From assembly GCA_036897525.1 (NCBI GenBank), contig JAYMTJ010000006.1:62001-126000 (forward strand): a DNA stretch of 64,000 nucleotides, in the 5' to 3' direction. The DNA is from Pelargonium x hortorum (taxonomy: Eukaryota; Streptophyta; Magnoliopsida; Geraniales; Geraniaceae). Position 1 is the stretch's first letter; each line of letters begins with the position of its first letter. This document shows positions 14,580 to 26,510 of this stretch, piece by piece. The notes under the pieces are model-generated. The model was given only the letters and a program-made list of their open reading frames with translations, had not been told where the DNA came from and made no database searches. The position numbers and the translations under genes are program-made.

Positions 14580-14981
14580 AAAACCACCTAATAGACTAAT
14601 AGAGTAGAGTAGTAAAAACACATTCACTATATAATACTAATTACTATGACTATGTATTACATATTTCATTAAGTGGTATAGACTTTCTTATTATTATTAA
14701 GTACCTATAATTACTATAATTTAACTCTAGTTTCTAATACATATGATAATAGCGATAATGAATACATTATTTCGTAGCTACAATAACAACCCTAACAAGA
14801 ATACAGTAGCTGAGGGGATCCTCCTACCTAGTTCTAAAAAAGAGTTTAACCCTGAATATAGGTCTAGCAGCTAATACTACTAATAATCGAGCTATGAAGA
14901 CTAGGAATAAAGTAAATCAAGAAAAAAGAAGTTGATAAGAGTAAGTCAGTTTTTAGGTTTCCAGTTTTGTGAAGTTAAAAA

Positions 14982-15027
14982 AGTTTTTTGTTGTTGGTTA
15001 TAATGTAAGTCGGTATACTCAATATAG
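14982..15027 (+). repeat. Repeat family 2 (TATAATGTAAG box), copy 1
   Basis: TTTTTTGTTGTTGGTTATAA then TGTAAGTCGGTATACTCAAT. It lies about 100 bp upstream of family 1 copy C; the same order and similar spacing are seen for the next copy and copy D. Confidence 0.5.
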
Positions 15028-15087
15028 TATTAAGCATTTACCTTCTTCGGATGCACTCAGTCGGTTTTAAGAAGGATTAATAAAAGA

Positions 15088-15160
15088 CTCTCTAAGGTTC
15101 TTCTCTTCCCCCTTTTATCGATAAGAACATGGGAGCCAGAGGAGTATACCTTATTAAGAA
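15088..15160 (+). repeat. Hairpin repeat family 1, copy C
   Basis: CTCTAAGGTTCTTCTC, then a palindrome TTATCGATAA inside ATCGATAAGAACATGGGA, then CAGAGGAGTATACCTTATTAAGAACT. Closest in wording to copies B and F. It is part of the 14-16.6 kb cluster. Confidence 0.58.
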
Positions 15161-15891
15161 CTCCTATACTATATTATTTCATAACATAACAACTAGAGTA
15201 AAAGAACTCTATACTACTTATACCTCTTCATAGCTAAACAAGATAGTTAAGTCTAGAAGAAAAGAGCTACAATAGGTCTGAAATAAGAGCTGCTCCTAAG
15301 ATAGAATCCAAATACAGAGTAAAAGGTATACCTATCAGCTGCTGAGAATTTTTTAAGTATAGTCATGAGGATTAAGATAATAGGTCTGGTGGTTAGTTTT
15401 CCTTATTTTCAGGATCTAGTTTTTAAAAATTCAGGTTGTTATAGAAGCCAGGTATTTCTTAACTTTCTTGAGTTTTTATGCTTACGATAAGCCAAACAAG
15501 TCGAGTTTTTTCAGTCTAAGTGAAAGTTTGTCCTTATTGTTGGTGCTGGGATTTCTCTTTCATTCAGCTTTAACTAGATAGGAATCTTTAAGAGTAAAAC
15601 GATGTAACACTCCCAAACCGCTATACTCAATAACAGGATAGTAGAATAGGATTGCCGTAGGGAATACAAGGACCCATAAGAGTAGGTCCCCTAAGACTAA
15701 GCTCCGTAAGACCCATATTATTCCTAATCCTAAGAAAGTGAAGCGTTATAAGAGGCAAAGTCTAGCTGTAAAGACTAAGAAAAGCTGGAATAGATGTATG
15801 AAGAGAAGTCAGCTGGGTTGACAATTCTGGGGGATCTAAAAGAAGTGAAACTAAAGGAATTCCTGTGTTCTAGTCAAGTTTAAAGTCTCTT

Positions 15892-15960
15892 TTTTCTTTT
15901 TTGGTGTCATAATCGAGGGTTTGCTATACTCAATACACTTAAATGAGTTAACCTCCCTCG
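15892..15960 (+). repeat. Repeat family 2, copy 2
   Basis: TTTTTTCTTTTTTGGTGTCA then TAATCGAGGG, GCTATACTCAATACA and GAGTTAACCTCC. The AACCTCC end is shared with the copy at 31.6 kb. It stands upstream of family 1 copy D. Confidence 0.48.
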
Positions 15961-15997
15961 GTACTCTCTGGGTCGGTAATAGGGACTTACTCCTAAC

Positions 15998-16055
15998 TAT
16001 CTAAGGTTCTCTCCTCTTTAAACACAAAGAGGAGGAGTCAGTATCCTTATACAAC
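15998..16055 (+). repeat. Hairpin repeat family 1, copy D
   Basis: TATCTAAGGTTCTCTCCTC leads into a perfect hairpin at 16011-16034: CTCCTCTTT / AAAGAGGAG, nine pairs with loop AAACAC, followed by GTATCCTTATACAAC. The GATAAGAAC word is replaced by the hairpin arm, so the stem may be what is kept. Confidence 0.5.
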
Positions 16056-16550
16056 TTATACAATTCTAATAAGAGACACTCTATGACTAATACTAAAAGA
16101 ACTCTAATACAATAACTACTCTATACCTATATAATAGCTACAGGTTAGCTCCATTAGACAACAAACAGCAATCCATCTAAATTTCTATCCCTTATCTACG
16201 TGGGTAGCTTCTGTAATTCCTATTATTATATTATATAAGTAGTATCTCCTCTTCTCTATCTCTAGCGGATTCCTAAACCAGTTATGAATAAAGTCATGCA
16301 GAAGACTAACAAACAAGTTAAGAAGAAGTAGGTTGCTTTTGTGTTCCCTTGTTCTAGTCGGAAAAAACATTGAGTAAATAAAACAAGAAAAAGGTTTATC
16401 CTGTATTGCTTACCTTATCTAGTGAAGACCTAAGCTCTTGAAAAGTCGCGTGTCTCTAGGAGTTTCAAATCTGTTAGGCAGGCTATATATATCCTTAAAA
16501 AAAAGTCCCCCCTAAAGTGTAATAAAGGTTTTAGTCTTTGATATTCTAAA

Positions 16551-16611
16551 TTTTTTTTCATCATTCATATAATGTAAAAGTTTAAACTAGTGGATACTCT
16601 AAGGTTTCCTT
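16551..16611 (+). repeat. Repeat family 2, partial copy 3
   Basis: A T-run followed by CATATAATGTAAAAG and, farther on, GGATACTCTAAGGTTTCC, which combines the family 2 core with the CTAAGG start of family 1. Degenerate. Confidence 0.35.
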
Positions 16612-18384
16612 TTAGATATAGACAGAGTGTTTTAGCGTAATCTCGAATCTCGAGAGGTCCTATACATGTGACTAACTTCTTTACTTAGTTCTCTAACAGG
16701 ACGATACAGGGTCTTCTATCTCTTAATTTCAAGGAATGGCAAGTATAGTTTTTTTAGGAGCTTCGAACCAGAGAAAGTAAATAATAGAACCCTCTGGCCT
16801 TGCTCTCTATCTTTGTGAGCAGCTAGGCGTCTATGTTATGCGGTAGAATACCTTTACTTCTTGTTATCGAGGCTTGCTTCTTGTAGTCCGTGTATTATAC
16901 TTAGAGCAGTTCTATTTATTGTTAAGGTGTATTCCCTGCCTTAGCTGTACCTGTAGCTAGAACTAGGATTTTTAGGGGTTATACTACCTGTCTTAAAAGG
17001 GATGTTAAGCCTTCTTCTGAAAATGCCTAGCTTGTAAAACTCTAACCTCAGTTCTATCCCATTCTTGGAAACTCCCGATTGGAAATCGCCTACTCCTTTT
17101 TTCCTAATGCCTTGTTGTTACTAAGAATGATAGAGTTCTGGCCTAAGTGAAGGGGAATGTCAGTTAGTTGTTGCTTATGGATACCCCTTTTTGAGTTGCA
17201 TTTTGATGCTTACCTCCTATCTAAAGACTAGATTTAGATCGGCCTTTCCAGTGTACTTTAGTAGTAAAATAAGTAGTTCTTTTCCTGAGTAGTAAAGTAC
17301 GCAGTTCTAGTAGAGGTTATTAGTTGGTAAGGTACCTGTTAATGACCCGACATACAGAGGTTCTAGTGGAACTAACTATTACAAAGCCCCTCCGCAAGAT
17401 GCCGACTTAGCCTTGGTTTTGTCCTTCCGTAACACAAATTATTCTTTATTAAATAGTCAGTGCCTTTGTTATTAATTGACTTTTTTCATGATCCAATAAA
17501 TTGGCTACCCTTACTAATAACTATATATCATAATTCCAAGGTTTATCCTTAAAAACTACTCACCAAAAACCCTTTCTAAAGAAACGTGAAATCCTATACA
17601 CTAGCCCGTTCGAGACACTTAACCCCCAGTATTGCTCTTTTTATGAGTCAGTATCAAATGTACTTCTATTTATTTGTTTGTATTTACATGTTTATGCTTA
17701 CAAACCTTAGCTAGGATACCTCATTCTTCCTAGTACAATTATACAAGGGAGGACAAAACCTTTATCTTTAAGTTTTTGTAAACTCGATTGTCTTGTAGCT
17801 TAAAATGAAAGAGGCAAGTTTCTGTATAATAAGTGCTTACTATTAAAAGTTTTTTTTTGAAATTGAGAGTTAGCAAATATCGTCTAATATTTCGTTGAGC
17901 AAAGAATATAGTTATAAAAAAGTTTAAAACTCAATATTCCAGTCCAGCTCAAACATGTACTTGTACATATCAAATTTTTTCCACTGATATCTAATAAGGG
18001 AGGTGTTCTTTATGCGAATTCTTCTGTATCTCCCCTCCCCTCGATTTTAGCTCCTACAATAACTAATATAGGAAAAGCTTCTGTATTCACTAGCAAAACA
18101 AAGAAGAAGACTTGTGGTATTCCTATTCCTCCCCTTTAATTTGGGAATATTTGAAGTTAAGGCTTAATAGGATTTACTAAAATATATAATAAATTAATTT
18201 TCTTTACTTTATAAACAGCTAGCTCGGGGTACTAAAATTTAGTGCTCGAGTAATATAATAATAGATTAGATATTATTTTTATAACTGGGTAGGATCAAAC
18301 TTTAGAAGTGCATATCCTCATAGATTATCTTCTGTCGTTTACGTTTAACTAAGATAAGTCTCTAACTATAAAAAAAAAGGAGTA

Positions 18385-18399
18385 TGCCGCCGTGCGGCA
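18385..18399 (+). other. GC-rich perfect hairpin
   Basis: TGCCGC-CGT-GCGGCA: six pairs, five of them G-C, with a three-base loop, preceded by a nine-A run. It stands out in AT-rich DNA. There is no gene beside it for which it could be an RNA end. Confidence 0.5.
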
Positions 18400-20822
18400 A
18401 CAGAATTTTGAAATGCTCCCTCGTTTGCAACATTATAGAATTAAAGCTTCTCTTAGCAATAAAGAATACTGATGGTTCCGAACGACAAGGTACTTCCTGG
18501 GGTTCTTGATAATCACAGCTACCTCCTTGTATACCCCACATATTTAAAACCTTACATTCTTATACAAGAGCCCCTTTATAGTGCATTACTGTAAATACAA
18601 ATTTTTGTGAAAGTCCTATATTAAGGGTCGGTATAGTTTCCTTTTCAAAGTATGAGACTTTTATTTTAGATCCTACTCATCATAAAAAACTTCATTAGAA
18701 TTTTAAAAAAGAAATAGTTCCTACAAAACTATCCCCTTAGGCTTTTTTGTCGGAATGCCCTCTTTCAAACTTATAGTTCAGGGATCCACAAGGATGCAGT
18801 ATCTTGGGTAAAGAACTTACAATAAATGATTTGAGGCCCGGCAAAAACATAAGTATCCTTTATGTGGAAGCAGTTTCAGATTTTAGCTGTATGCAGTTCT
18901 CGTAAATCTTACGGAATGAGAACCTTTAGTAAAGGGTTTACCAGGGACCTATCACGTATTGTGTTCTGATATTTATTGAAGAGAGTACTCCTTGCGAGAA
19001 GCTTAATGACTTAGAAGAGAATCGAGTTTTACTTTATTTGAAGTAGGGTATGCGACGCTATCCTGTATTATATAAGTAGATTTTTACTTGATATTCACAA
19101 AAGAGTTAATCCAATATTTTCTAGTAACTTTCTTAGGTTAGGGTTGTATTGAATTATATCTTGTGTACCTATCGTAACCCTTCGTACACATTTTAGGGAC
19201 ACCTAATTTAGGATCTTGCGGTATCTCAAAAGGAGTTGGGCGACTATAGAACTAGCAATATATGCAAAGACCTTGATCAAGAATTGCGATTTAAAAAGTA
19301 AGACCTATAAGTTAAAGGAGATGTCATACCTAAAAGGGCTACAATCTAGTAGTGTAAAGAAAAGAAAGGTAAGAAAAAAATGACTAAAAAGATAGTATAA
19401 GCTTAAGTTTTCCTAGAAAAATAGGAGTTCATATATGTTAATTTGTTAAGGAGTGGGGATATAATATAAGAGAGATCCTAGTTTTTATTCTTTGGAGTAG
19501 TGACAAAACCGGGGGTTCTTAATTAGGTCCATTTTGTATAGCTCCCTTCCCAATAACCTGAATTATAAGGGGCTTTTTGAGTTTCGACAAGAGTATCCTG
19601 AAGCTTTTGATAATGTGTAAATCTTTTACTAGGAAATTTTATGTAGCTAAAAGCTTCCTTTATTTAGTTTAAAAAAGAGTTTTCATTTAGGTATCCATTT
19701 TCTTGTGAGGCCATAACATTCAGGTTTAATATCTTACTCATTTCTCATTTACTAACTAATATCCATAGGAATTGTTCTAAATTCTTAATTTTAGTCTCTT
19801 TCTTCTGGCTATAGGAGATCCAAAATCCAATAGAGAACGCCTACTAAAAATAAAAAGAACGAATCTGAAAAAAAAGTCTAAAAAGCAGTATCTACACAGA
19901 TAAAATCCCGCTTAGGAGTACAAATAAGTAGTTAAATTCAAAAGAGCTAAAAGAAAGGGGGTACCGGTTCTACGTGCTGCAAATGAAGTGCCTGCTTTTA
20001 TGAGTGAATATTCAGTCTTTCAATTCGAGTCGAAGTAGTTGATCCTGTCTTAGGATTGGGGAGTCTCCTATTTTTGTTTGAAAGCCCCAAATTAAAAAGT
20101 TCCGCTAAGAAAAACCTTGCAAACCCCGCGATAGTAGACGGTTGCCTTGGTAAGGAAAACTTTAAAGTCCTTTGATGTATATTCTACTTTTTATTACGAG
20201 TACTTGCTTCAATGGAGCCCCTACCGTGCATCGTAAACTACTTTTTATAAAGAGTTACCGGGAATTTAGGGCTTCCTTCCAAATATCAGGAAAATAACTA
20301 CATCGGAGCCAAAAGAAAGAAAACAAATAAAGAATTCAATTTTACACCGATGGTTAAAATTACATTTCATAAATTAGTAATATCTTGGTCCAAATAAGGA
20401 TCTTTTTATTAAAGATTAAGACTTTTATTTTGCCTAGACAATTATCATATTTCAATTTTATATTATTAAAATAAAACAAGATATGGAATCTTTTAGATAG
20501 AAAAGAATTTAATACTACTCTACGGGTTTGAATCTAAATACTAAAGGATAAAAAGACTGACAAACGCTGAGTTACAGTGTCTTTTATTATTTTATTAAGA
20601 TTGGAATTTCCTCGTCCTATGTTTTTGAGTCACAATAAAAACACATACCCCCGGATCCCCTTTTTAGAGGCAACCTCCGGTTAATTTAGCACTTTTCAGT
20701 AAACAATTCCAGTCTTTCACTTTCCTCTATTTTATACCTAAGTCTAGAGCTAACAAAACTTAGTCCATATATGGTTCAGCCATATGAGGGGAGGTCTGCC
20801 TTGCTATTTAAGGCAATTAATA

Positions 20823-21173
20823 CTAAACTAAAAAAGCAATTCTATGCCCTTTTTCAGTACGCCTAAGCACTTGGAAATTCAGAACTTTAAATAATAAAGG
20901 ATATCTTGACTTGAATAGGGTTCTAACTAAAATATAAGATATAGGGAGCAGCTCTTTTATAGAAGCTTTGGCTAGTAGTTTTATAACTTTTTCTCCAAGG
21001 AGCCACGCATCGCTGGGTAACGAGCAACCGGAGTCTGATAATATTGCATTAGTTTTTGAAACCCTATTTCCTTGACAAAAACCTGGGGAGAGTCGTCTAT
21101 ACACACAGAATAAATAAAGAAATACCGGATACCTTATAATTGTAAAAAAGACAATCTTGCGTGTAATGAACAC
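20823..21173 (-). CDS. Orphan 116-codon frame, GTG start
   Basis: Second longest open frame. It begins at GTG, has a hydrophobic N-terminal part (MFITRKIVFFTIIRYPVFLY) and then SDAWLLGEKVIKLLAKASIK. No conserved family is seen, and plant mitochondria seldom start at GTG. Length is near the random limit for this window. Confidence 0.12.
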   Translation of the reverse strand: MFITRKIVFFTIIRYPVFLYLFCVYRRLSPGFCQGNRVSKTNAILSDSGCSLPSDAWLLGEKVIKLLAKASIKELLPISYILVRTLFKSRYPLLFKVLNFQVLRRTEKGHRIAFLV

Positions 21174-21537
21174 TTATATGAGCTTTTCTAGGTTTTCTAT
21201 CTAGTCAGGATTTTTGGTTAAAGGCAAAGGCTTTCTATAAAGCGGGGGCACTTTCATATGTCATGCTTTTTTGATCCAAAAGTACAAACAATTATATTAT
21301 ATATAAGGAATTCCGTGTTTTCAGAGTCAAATGTATCCCAAAACTGAATTCAGGATAAATGAAATTTTCTTTGGGTTTGTTAGCTTTAGTCTGTACTATA
21401 TATTATGAAAGTATTTACTGAAATGAAAAGGTTTTTCTAGGGGCACTCTGACCAGCTGTTCCTGAAGTTTAAGTTTTAGCAGCTCTAAAGTAAGGAGTTT
21501 AGTCAAGGGCTTAGGTTATGCTCCAAAAGGTACTGAT

Positions 21538-21627
21538 TTGAGAGTTCTGTCTGTAAGCTGACTTAACAAGAGAAATCTTGCCTTTGTTTCGAAGGTTTCT
21601 ACGTAGGTTCGAATCCTGCCTCTCCCA
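21538..21627 (+). pseudogene. trnY-GUA: tRNA-Tyr remnant, 3' half preserved
   Basis: The last 30 or so bases match the mitochondrial tRNA-Tyr end: TTTCTACGTAGG, T-loop TTCGAAT, then CCTGC and acceptor strand CTCTCCC followed by A. Upstream, TTGAGAG can pair with CTCTCCC over five positions, so the 5' acceptor strand may survive in altered form. A loop CTGTAAG carrying GTA lies between, but its flanks TCTGT and CTGAC do not pair and no D-arm is recognisable. The span is 90 nt against about 83 for the usual gene. It is the only tRNA relative on the plus strand in this part of the window that can be named. Almost certainly a pseudogene. Confidence 0.6.
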
Positions 21628-22558
21628 TTTTTAAAGGTTTAATAGCCTGGGGATCGATTACTATCAAAACGTGAGAGATTTTGTGCACTAAATTACTTAC
21701 GAATATAAGACTTTACCGAGCACTCTCTTCAGCTTATAAAACCCCTACGAAATTTATGCGAGACGAACTAGGACTAACCACAATTATTGATCAATAATAG
21801 CTTGACAAAGTTGGGACCTGATGGGATCCTTCTTTATGTACTGTACGACTGCATCTCAGATAAATTCTGCATTTCAAAGGCACACGGGGCGCCTAAACAA
21901 AAGGGCTTTGGCTCTTTTATATGAGGTCGGGATTCTTGTGTTTATAGTCATATTTCTTTTTATACTTCTATATATCATCTCTCATATCCAGTCCTAGTAG
22001 AGAAATCCATAACTAAGAAAACACTTAAATTTCTAAACTAGTAAGCTCTCTCTAAAACAGAGTGCTTAGCATTACCAGGTTCATTACGAGATTTTAATTT
22101 GGGAAGTCCAGTTCCAGAAAGAGTTGCAGAAACTACTGGAGCCTTCGTCTGTCAAATAAATAGAATTCTTGTTTATAAGCACTAAACTAGATTAAAAAAG
22201 AGTCCCAGCTAAGAGAGCCGAGCCCGCTTGAACTATCTACCGATATTGTATTTGTGTTCTACCTTTTGAGGGGTTACTTGTATAACCCTAAAAATTTCTT
22301 TTTAGCTTGTGTGCGGGTCCTTGGTTTATGCCTGTCGATTGGCTAAGACGACCGGGGATTGTTCAAAACCATACCTAGGAAATTTTGACTGATCCAAAGA
22401 AAGAAGTCTTCTTCTTTATAAAGTCAGTAGCTGTCTCAACTACTTCCCTTTTTAGGAGAATTTCACTACTAAAAGAGTACTAGGACTTTGTACGGAACTT
22501 GACAAATATCTATTTTGCTTTTTAAGTTTCACCCATAAATATAATAAATATAGTAGCT

Positions 22559-22626
22559 AATGAACTTGAACCCGCGATCTTTGAATTAAAATTGACTCTG
22601 CTGTACTCTCGATATTTGCTCTCATT
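22559..22626 (-). pseudogene. tRNA-like fragment with 6-bp end pairing
   Basis: The ends AATGAG and TTCATT pair over six positions across 68 nt. GCGGG followed by TTCAAG is a T-arm half whose 3' strand is missing, much as in the trnP locus. An ATTTTAA loop lies at the anticodon position without a closing stem. Possibly a decayed tRNA-Lys. Confidence 0.27.
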
Positions 22627-23216
22627 TCGCAGCTAAAGAACCTTATAGGCTAGATTATAGATATTGTTATAGAGCTATATAATATCAGTAATTGTGATTC
22701 CTACAAATCAAATTCTATGGCTACTATTTAGTTTTTTCAAAAGTCTTCTTTCTTTGTTTATTAAATTGCAAGATAGAATAAAGAAAGTATCCTCACTTTA
22801 ACTTTCTTTTTTCTTAGTAAAGCATCCTAACGCTTAACCAAGCAAGTCACAGATTCAAGGCGTATCATACTTACTAATAGACGTGCAAACTCAACTACTC
22901 AGACAATCTCTTTTTTTTAGCTTGAAATCTATAACTCTGCTATATAGAATTCCTTTTTTATATCCCGGATATTTTATTTGAACAAACACAACTAGTAACT
23001 GATTTCAATCCTCTACTTTCTGGTACCCAAAAAGGTCTGGTCTGGATGGTCCCTATTTTTTTTTTAAGAATAGAAAACTTTACAAGGATCCCGTTTCCTA
23101 AAACCCCTACTAACACTGAATATAATTAAAAGTATTCAAGTCCTGTTCACATAAAATTTATCAAAACCTTTTAGCAATACTAAAAATCAAAATGTACAAC
23201 CAGAATCCAGAGCAGG

Positions 23217-23218
<2 letters not shown>

Positions 23219-23264
<46 letters not shown>

Positions 23265-23291
23265 AGACTCTAACCACTGAGTTAAGGAGAC
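23219..23291 (-). tRNA. trnM-CAU: tRNA-Met (CAU), plastid-type elongator
   Basis: Delivers methionine to internal AUG codons. Read on the minus strand it aligns without gaps over 73 nt to the plastid elongator tRNA-Met that seed-plant mitochondria commonly carry. The D-arm is ACTC/GAGT. The anticodon loop TTCATAC sits on a five-pair stem TCGCT/GGCGA, and the T-arm ATTGG/CCAAT is perfect with loop TTCAAAT. The 5' acceptor strand has changed to GTCTCCT against AGTAGGT, leaving four Watson-Crick pairs, two G-U wobbles and one C x U mismatch at the fifth pair; a C-to-U change in RNA would not repair that one. It is the best-preserved gene in the window. It lies among several decayed tRNA-like loci on the same strand. 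I think it is functional or only recently damaged. Confidence 0.85.
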
Positions 23292-23309
23292 TCGAACATT
23301 AGTTAGCAC

Positions 23310-23380
23310 CGGACTTTACTCGTATTTAACCCTGTACAAGTAACTACTTTTTTTCTTGCTCTACCAACTAAACAACACTT
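23310..23380 (-). pseudogene. tRNA-like D-arm with displaced T-loop
   Basis: The minus strand reads GTTTAGTTGGTAGAGC, an excellent D-arm. The sequence GGTTAAATA follows 26 nt later where the T-loop should be. Nothing else pairs. It lies immediately upstream of trnM on the same strand, between two other tRNA fragments. Confidence 0.3.
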
Positions 23381-23424
23381 AGATAGTTTTTTCTAGCATG
23401 CCTGCAATTGAGTATATAAATTGT

Positions 23425-23530
23425 AGAGGAGATAGGACTTAAACCGACGGCTTGTTTTTTCAAAAGAAAAATCTACCCAATGCAAGCAGGATTCGAATGG
23501 ACGACTCTTAACAGAATATGCCGCTTACTC
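23425..23530 (-). pseudogene. Two overlapping tRNA-like fragments
   Basis: Two T-arm-like pieces lie head to tail on the minus strand. The first ends CCATTCGAATCCTGCTTG and recalls the end of tRNA-Asn, with CTGTTAA and GTCGT before it. The second has a loop TTTTGAA on three A-T pairs, then GTCGG with TTTAAGT, 26 nt after GGGTAGA; its anticodon would be TTG (Gln). Acceptor stems are absent. Decayed tRNAs are the simplest reading. Confidence 0.28.
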
Positions 23531-25645
23531 ATTTCCTAGTTTTCATAGTACAAATGAAAAAGTCTCTCTTTATCTAAGCGATTCTAAATCTCTTCTTTCG
23601 ATGCTATACCCTATAGCTTTTCCCTCTTAATCTATAATATATTGTTATGTTGCTGTCATTTCTCTAACCTTTTTTGTAATTCTTCCAAGGTAGAACTGGG
23701 GTTTCCAAGATGCGGTATAATACGTTTAATTGACAACATTCTGCATGTTATATAATCTAGGACACAGATATTCAAGTCAAGGAAAGCTATCGATACTCCT
23801 GCCTCCTGTCAAAGAAAAGATCTATGCGAACCCTAGCTTGACTTTCCGTTACTATGATAACCTATCGAGATTTTTGTGACACGGCGATACCCAGGAAATG
23901 CTTACTTTTTAATAGGCTTAATGACATCGAGGAATCTTTATTAAGTATTTAGACCTACGAGAGCTAAAGGAAACATATTAAAAGAATTTGCATGAGGCTT
24001 ACCTTGATGTTTAATTAGTTTATAGTGCCAAGTTGTAATAATACACGGTTTGTAGTATCAAAACCTCTATTATCCTTGTTATTGGGAATTCTGAAATTTA
24101 TTTGTGCTGATGCAGGAAGTCTAAAGAAGTGCAGGATGCGCCTGTGATTAGAAGAAATTTGGAATAGCATCCCAGACGACGTTGAACAGTTTATTTTCTA
24201 CAAATCAAGGATCGGTTTTCCTCTTTGGATCTCCCGAAATGGGGTACAATATTGCACTTTATAGAGCAGATTAAAAATCAGTACATCACAACAGTAGGAG
24301 AACCAACAAAAACCAACTTACTTATATGTATCTAAGAACCTCAAGCGCAGCTTTTTATTAAAAGTTAAAGGGCACAGGGGCCTCTTGTTCTAACAAAAAA
24401 CTAAATATAATATACGCAGTTTTAGCCTCAGGAGTAGCTATTAGATTCCGGAATTTCTTAGTTTGCGCTTAATTTATTTGAGTAGCAATCCAGAGTATAC
24501 ATTTAGATCTTAATTTGTGAATCACCCAGTTACATTATATACTGAGGACCTTGGAAGGGAATTAAACAGTCTCTCAAGAAAATAAATATTCTTTGATCCG
24601 GAGCTTACTCTGTATTCTTTTTTATACTTGTTAAGAGCTTTACTTTCTTTACCCTACACGAGGGAAAATAGATATAGGTTTCGGTTAATATGGGAGTACA
24701 GCAAAGCCCTATTCCTTTCTTAATTGCTAAAGTAGTTCCTTTGTTGCTTGGTCTTCTGAGGAGTTGTCAAGTGAAAATGAAAGTACAAACCCTTTCGTTT
24801 TTACTAGCAGAGAGCAGTACTTTCAGCATGAATAAAAGAAGTTAGGCATTTCAGTTAAAAGAAAGCTATAATGAAAACTTTATCCAGGGAAATAGTAGCA
24901 GCTATTCCAAATTAAGGAGAAGAGTTCTGAATTTGTTTGTGAGACTACGGATACATGAGGAGTATATGACTTGATGGCCCTAACTTTGTAAGCAAATCAG
25001 TCAACTAAAGGGGTGGGTTATAGCTGTTTAGGAATTCTGACAATCCTGATTTTGGCGGAAGAATAGGTCAATATTGATAGAATTTTTCATTAGAGGATTC
25101 TGATTACACTTAGCTCGGTTTACAAAAAACCGATTTAATTATCTATTTTGAAAGGCAAGCTTTTATTTAAGTGCTCGGTAGTATGCTCTTAGACACTTTC
25201 AGGCGAAGGACTTTTTACTGCAGCTTTTGCCGAGGGCTCTAATAAAAGATTCTAGTCGAAAAAGACTAACTTAGCATTATGTTCGAGGGTAATGTTAAGA
25301 ATTTTCTTTACTATTTTACCCTACTTTCTGTTCAGTTATTTTTAATTGTATCGTGGATACTCATATTCAAACGAGGTCTTTTAAAGTATTTGAATTCAAC
25401 ACTAAAGAGGGGTAAAAGTCTCCCTCTTTGAAATAAGGTCATTTTGTTTTTATATTATCTGTATAATACTAAACCAAGCCCGATCGATATAGTATGAATA
25501 GGTAAATAAGGGCAGGCATATCTCAGGAAGTACAGATTATATAATATTTAAACCAAGAGGGTTACATTACATCTAGTTTATATCTAAATACCTTTATTTG
25601 TTAATTTATTTCTCAACGGACATCCTTTTTTTAGTTTAGAAAGGT

Positions 25646-25715
25646 AGCTCAGTGGGCTTGAACCCATGGGATTTCTACTAGGATTACTTTGCTCTACCAA
25701 CTAAGCTATCTAAGC
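25646..25715 (-). pseudogene. tRNA-Phe-like second copy, remodelled
   Basis: The 5' half repeats the mitochondrial tRNA-Phe pattern: acceptor GCTTAGA, D-arm GCTT/GAGC with loop AGTTGGTA, then AAAG. The anticodon arm is replaced by an unrelated stretch containing CCTAGTAG before GAAATCC, and no five-pair stem forms there. The 3' side ends CTGAGC, which still pairs over six positions with GCTTAG. The T-arm reduces to TGGG/CCCA around a six-base loop TTCAAG. The end pairing and the mixed origin suggest either a decayed trnF duplicate or a product of recombination with another tRNA. It lies about 2.4 kb from trnM on the same strand. No anticodon can be assigned with confidence. Confidence 0.6.
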
Positions 25716-26348
25716 TTTTATTCAGACTTCTAATAACTAAAATTCAGTATCAAAGTACAATCAAAAAAATATTTTATCTGTAAAGCAGTATGAAGCGGAA
25801 GTATTCAAGCTAAAATAAAAAAAGCGGGTTAATTTATATTAAATTGTTGTGAATTATTTCTAACAACTGTTGCTTTGATCTGCCCTCCCGGTGTTCTTCT
25901 TTTTGAGGGTTAAAAAAAAAAAGAGGGGTTACTTGGTTGTTTTCTTTTATAACAATAAAATGAATTTTGTTCGTATAGAACACTCGTCTTAGAGGAGTGG
26001 AACAGATGGAATGCATTAATAAGACAGGAAAAAGCTTATTATTGAAACAGACTACTTCTAAACACCTATTTATTATAAAGATTCTCCAATTTCCAAAGCA
26101 CAATAGGACTCCCTCTTATTGAGAATTAGAGGACTCGAACTTATTTTTGTCATTGCCTTATCATCAAAATTCAATTTTTATATTATATTTGATTTATTCG
26201 TCCAAGAATGCAAGTAAAGGATATACTTGACACCCTTTTCCGGATTATTTAGTAGCGGAATCCCGGTATTTCCCCTTTTTTGGACTTGCTAAGGGGAGGC
26301 TCTTTAAGGAACTATAGAAGTCTCAAGTATCCTATAATTTAATTTGAA

Positions 26349-26421
26349 AGCAAAATAAGATAGTTGATAGAACAACAAACTTTATACAAAGCAATCATAG
26401 GTTCAATTCATGATATAGTAA
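26349..26421 (+). pseudogene. tRNA-like skeleton
   Basis: A D-arm-like GATAGTTGATAGAAC precedes GGTTCAATT with exactly 26 nt between, as in a tRNA. The acceptor, anticodon and T stems do not pair, so no amino acid can be assigned. Probably tRNA debris; chance resemblance is not excluded. Confidence 0.25.
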
Positions 26422-26510
26422 TCATTTAAGTGTAGAGCTTTGGAAGACTTAAGTCCTAATCTTCGAACACGGATCTAAAAACCCTAAACTAAAGTTAAAA
26501 TTTCTATTTG

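Larger units (their letters stand above)
14091..16640 (+). repeat. Cluster of degenerate 0.6-0.9 kb units
   Basis: Family 1 boxes occur at 14.52, 15.10 and 16.01 kb. The second and third are preceded by family 2 boxes at similar distances. After each box comes a TA-rich stretch with words such as AGAGTA and ACTCTATACTAC. Between B and C, and after C, similar phrases recur (TAGGTCTAGCAGCTAATACT near 14.86 kb; TAGGTCTGAAATAAGAGCTG near 15.27 kb). The units look like an old tandem array diverged by indels. No gene is seen inside. Confidence 0.45.
16641..21537. other. Gene-free stretch
   Basis: Only the GC-rich hairpin at 18385 and the orphan frame at 20823-21173 stand out. Confidence 0.55.
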
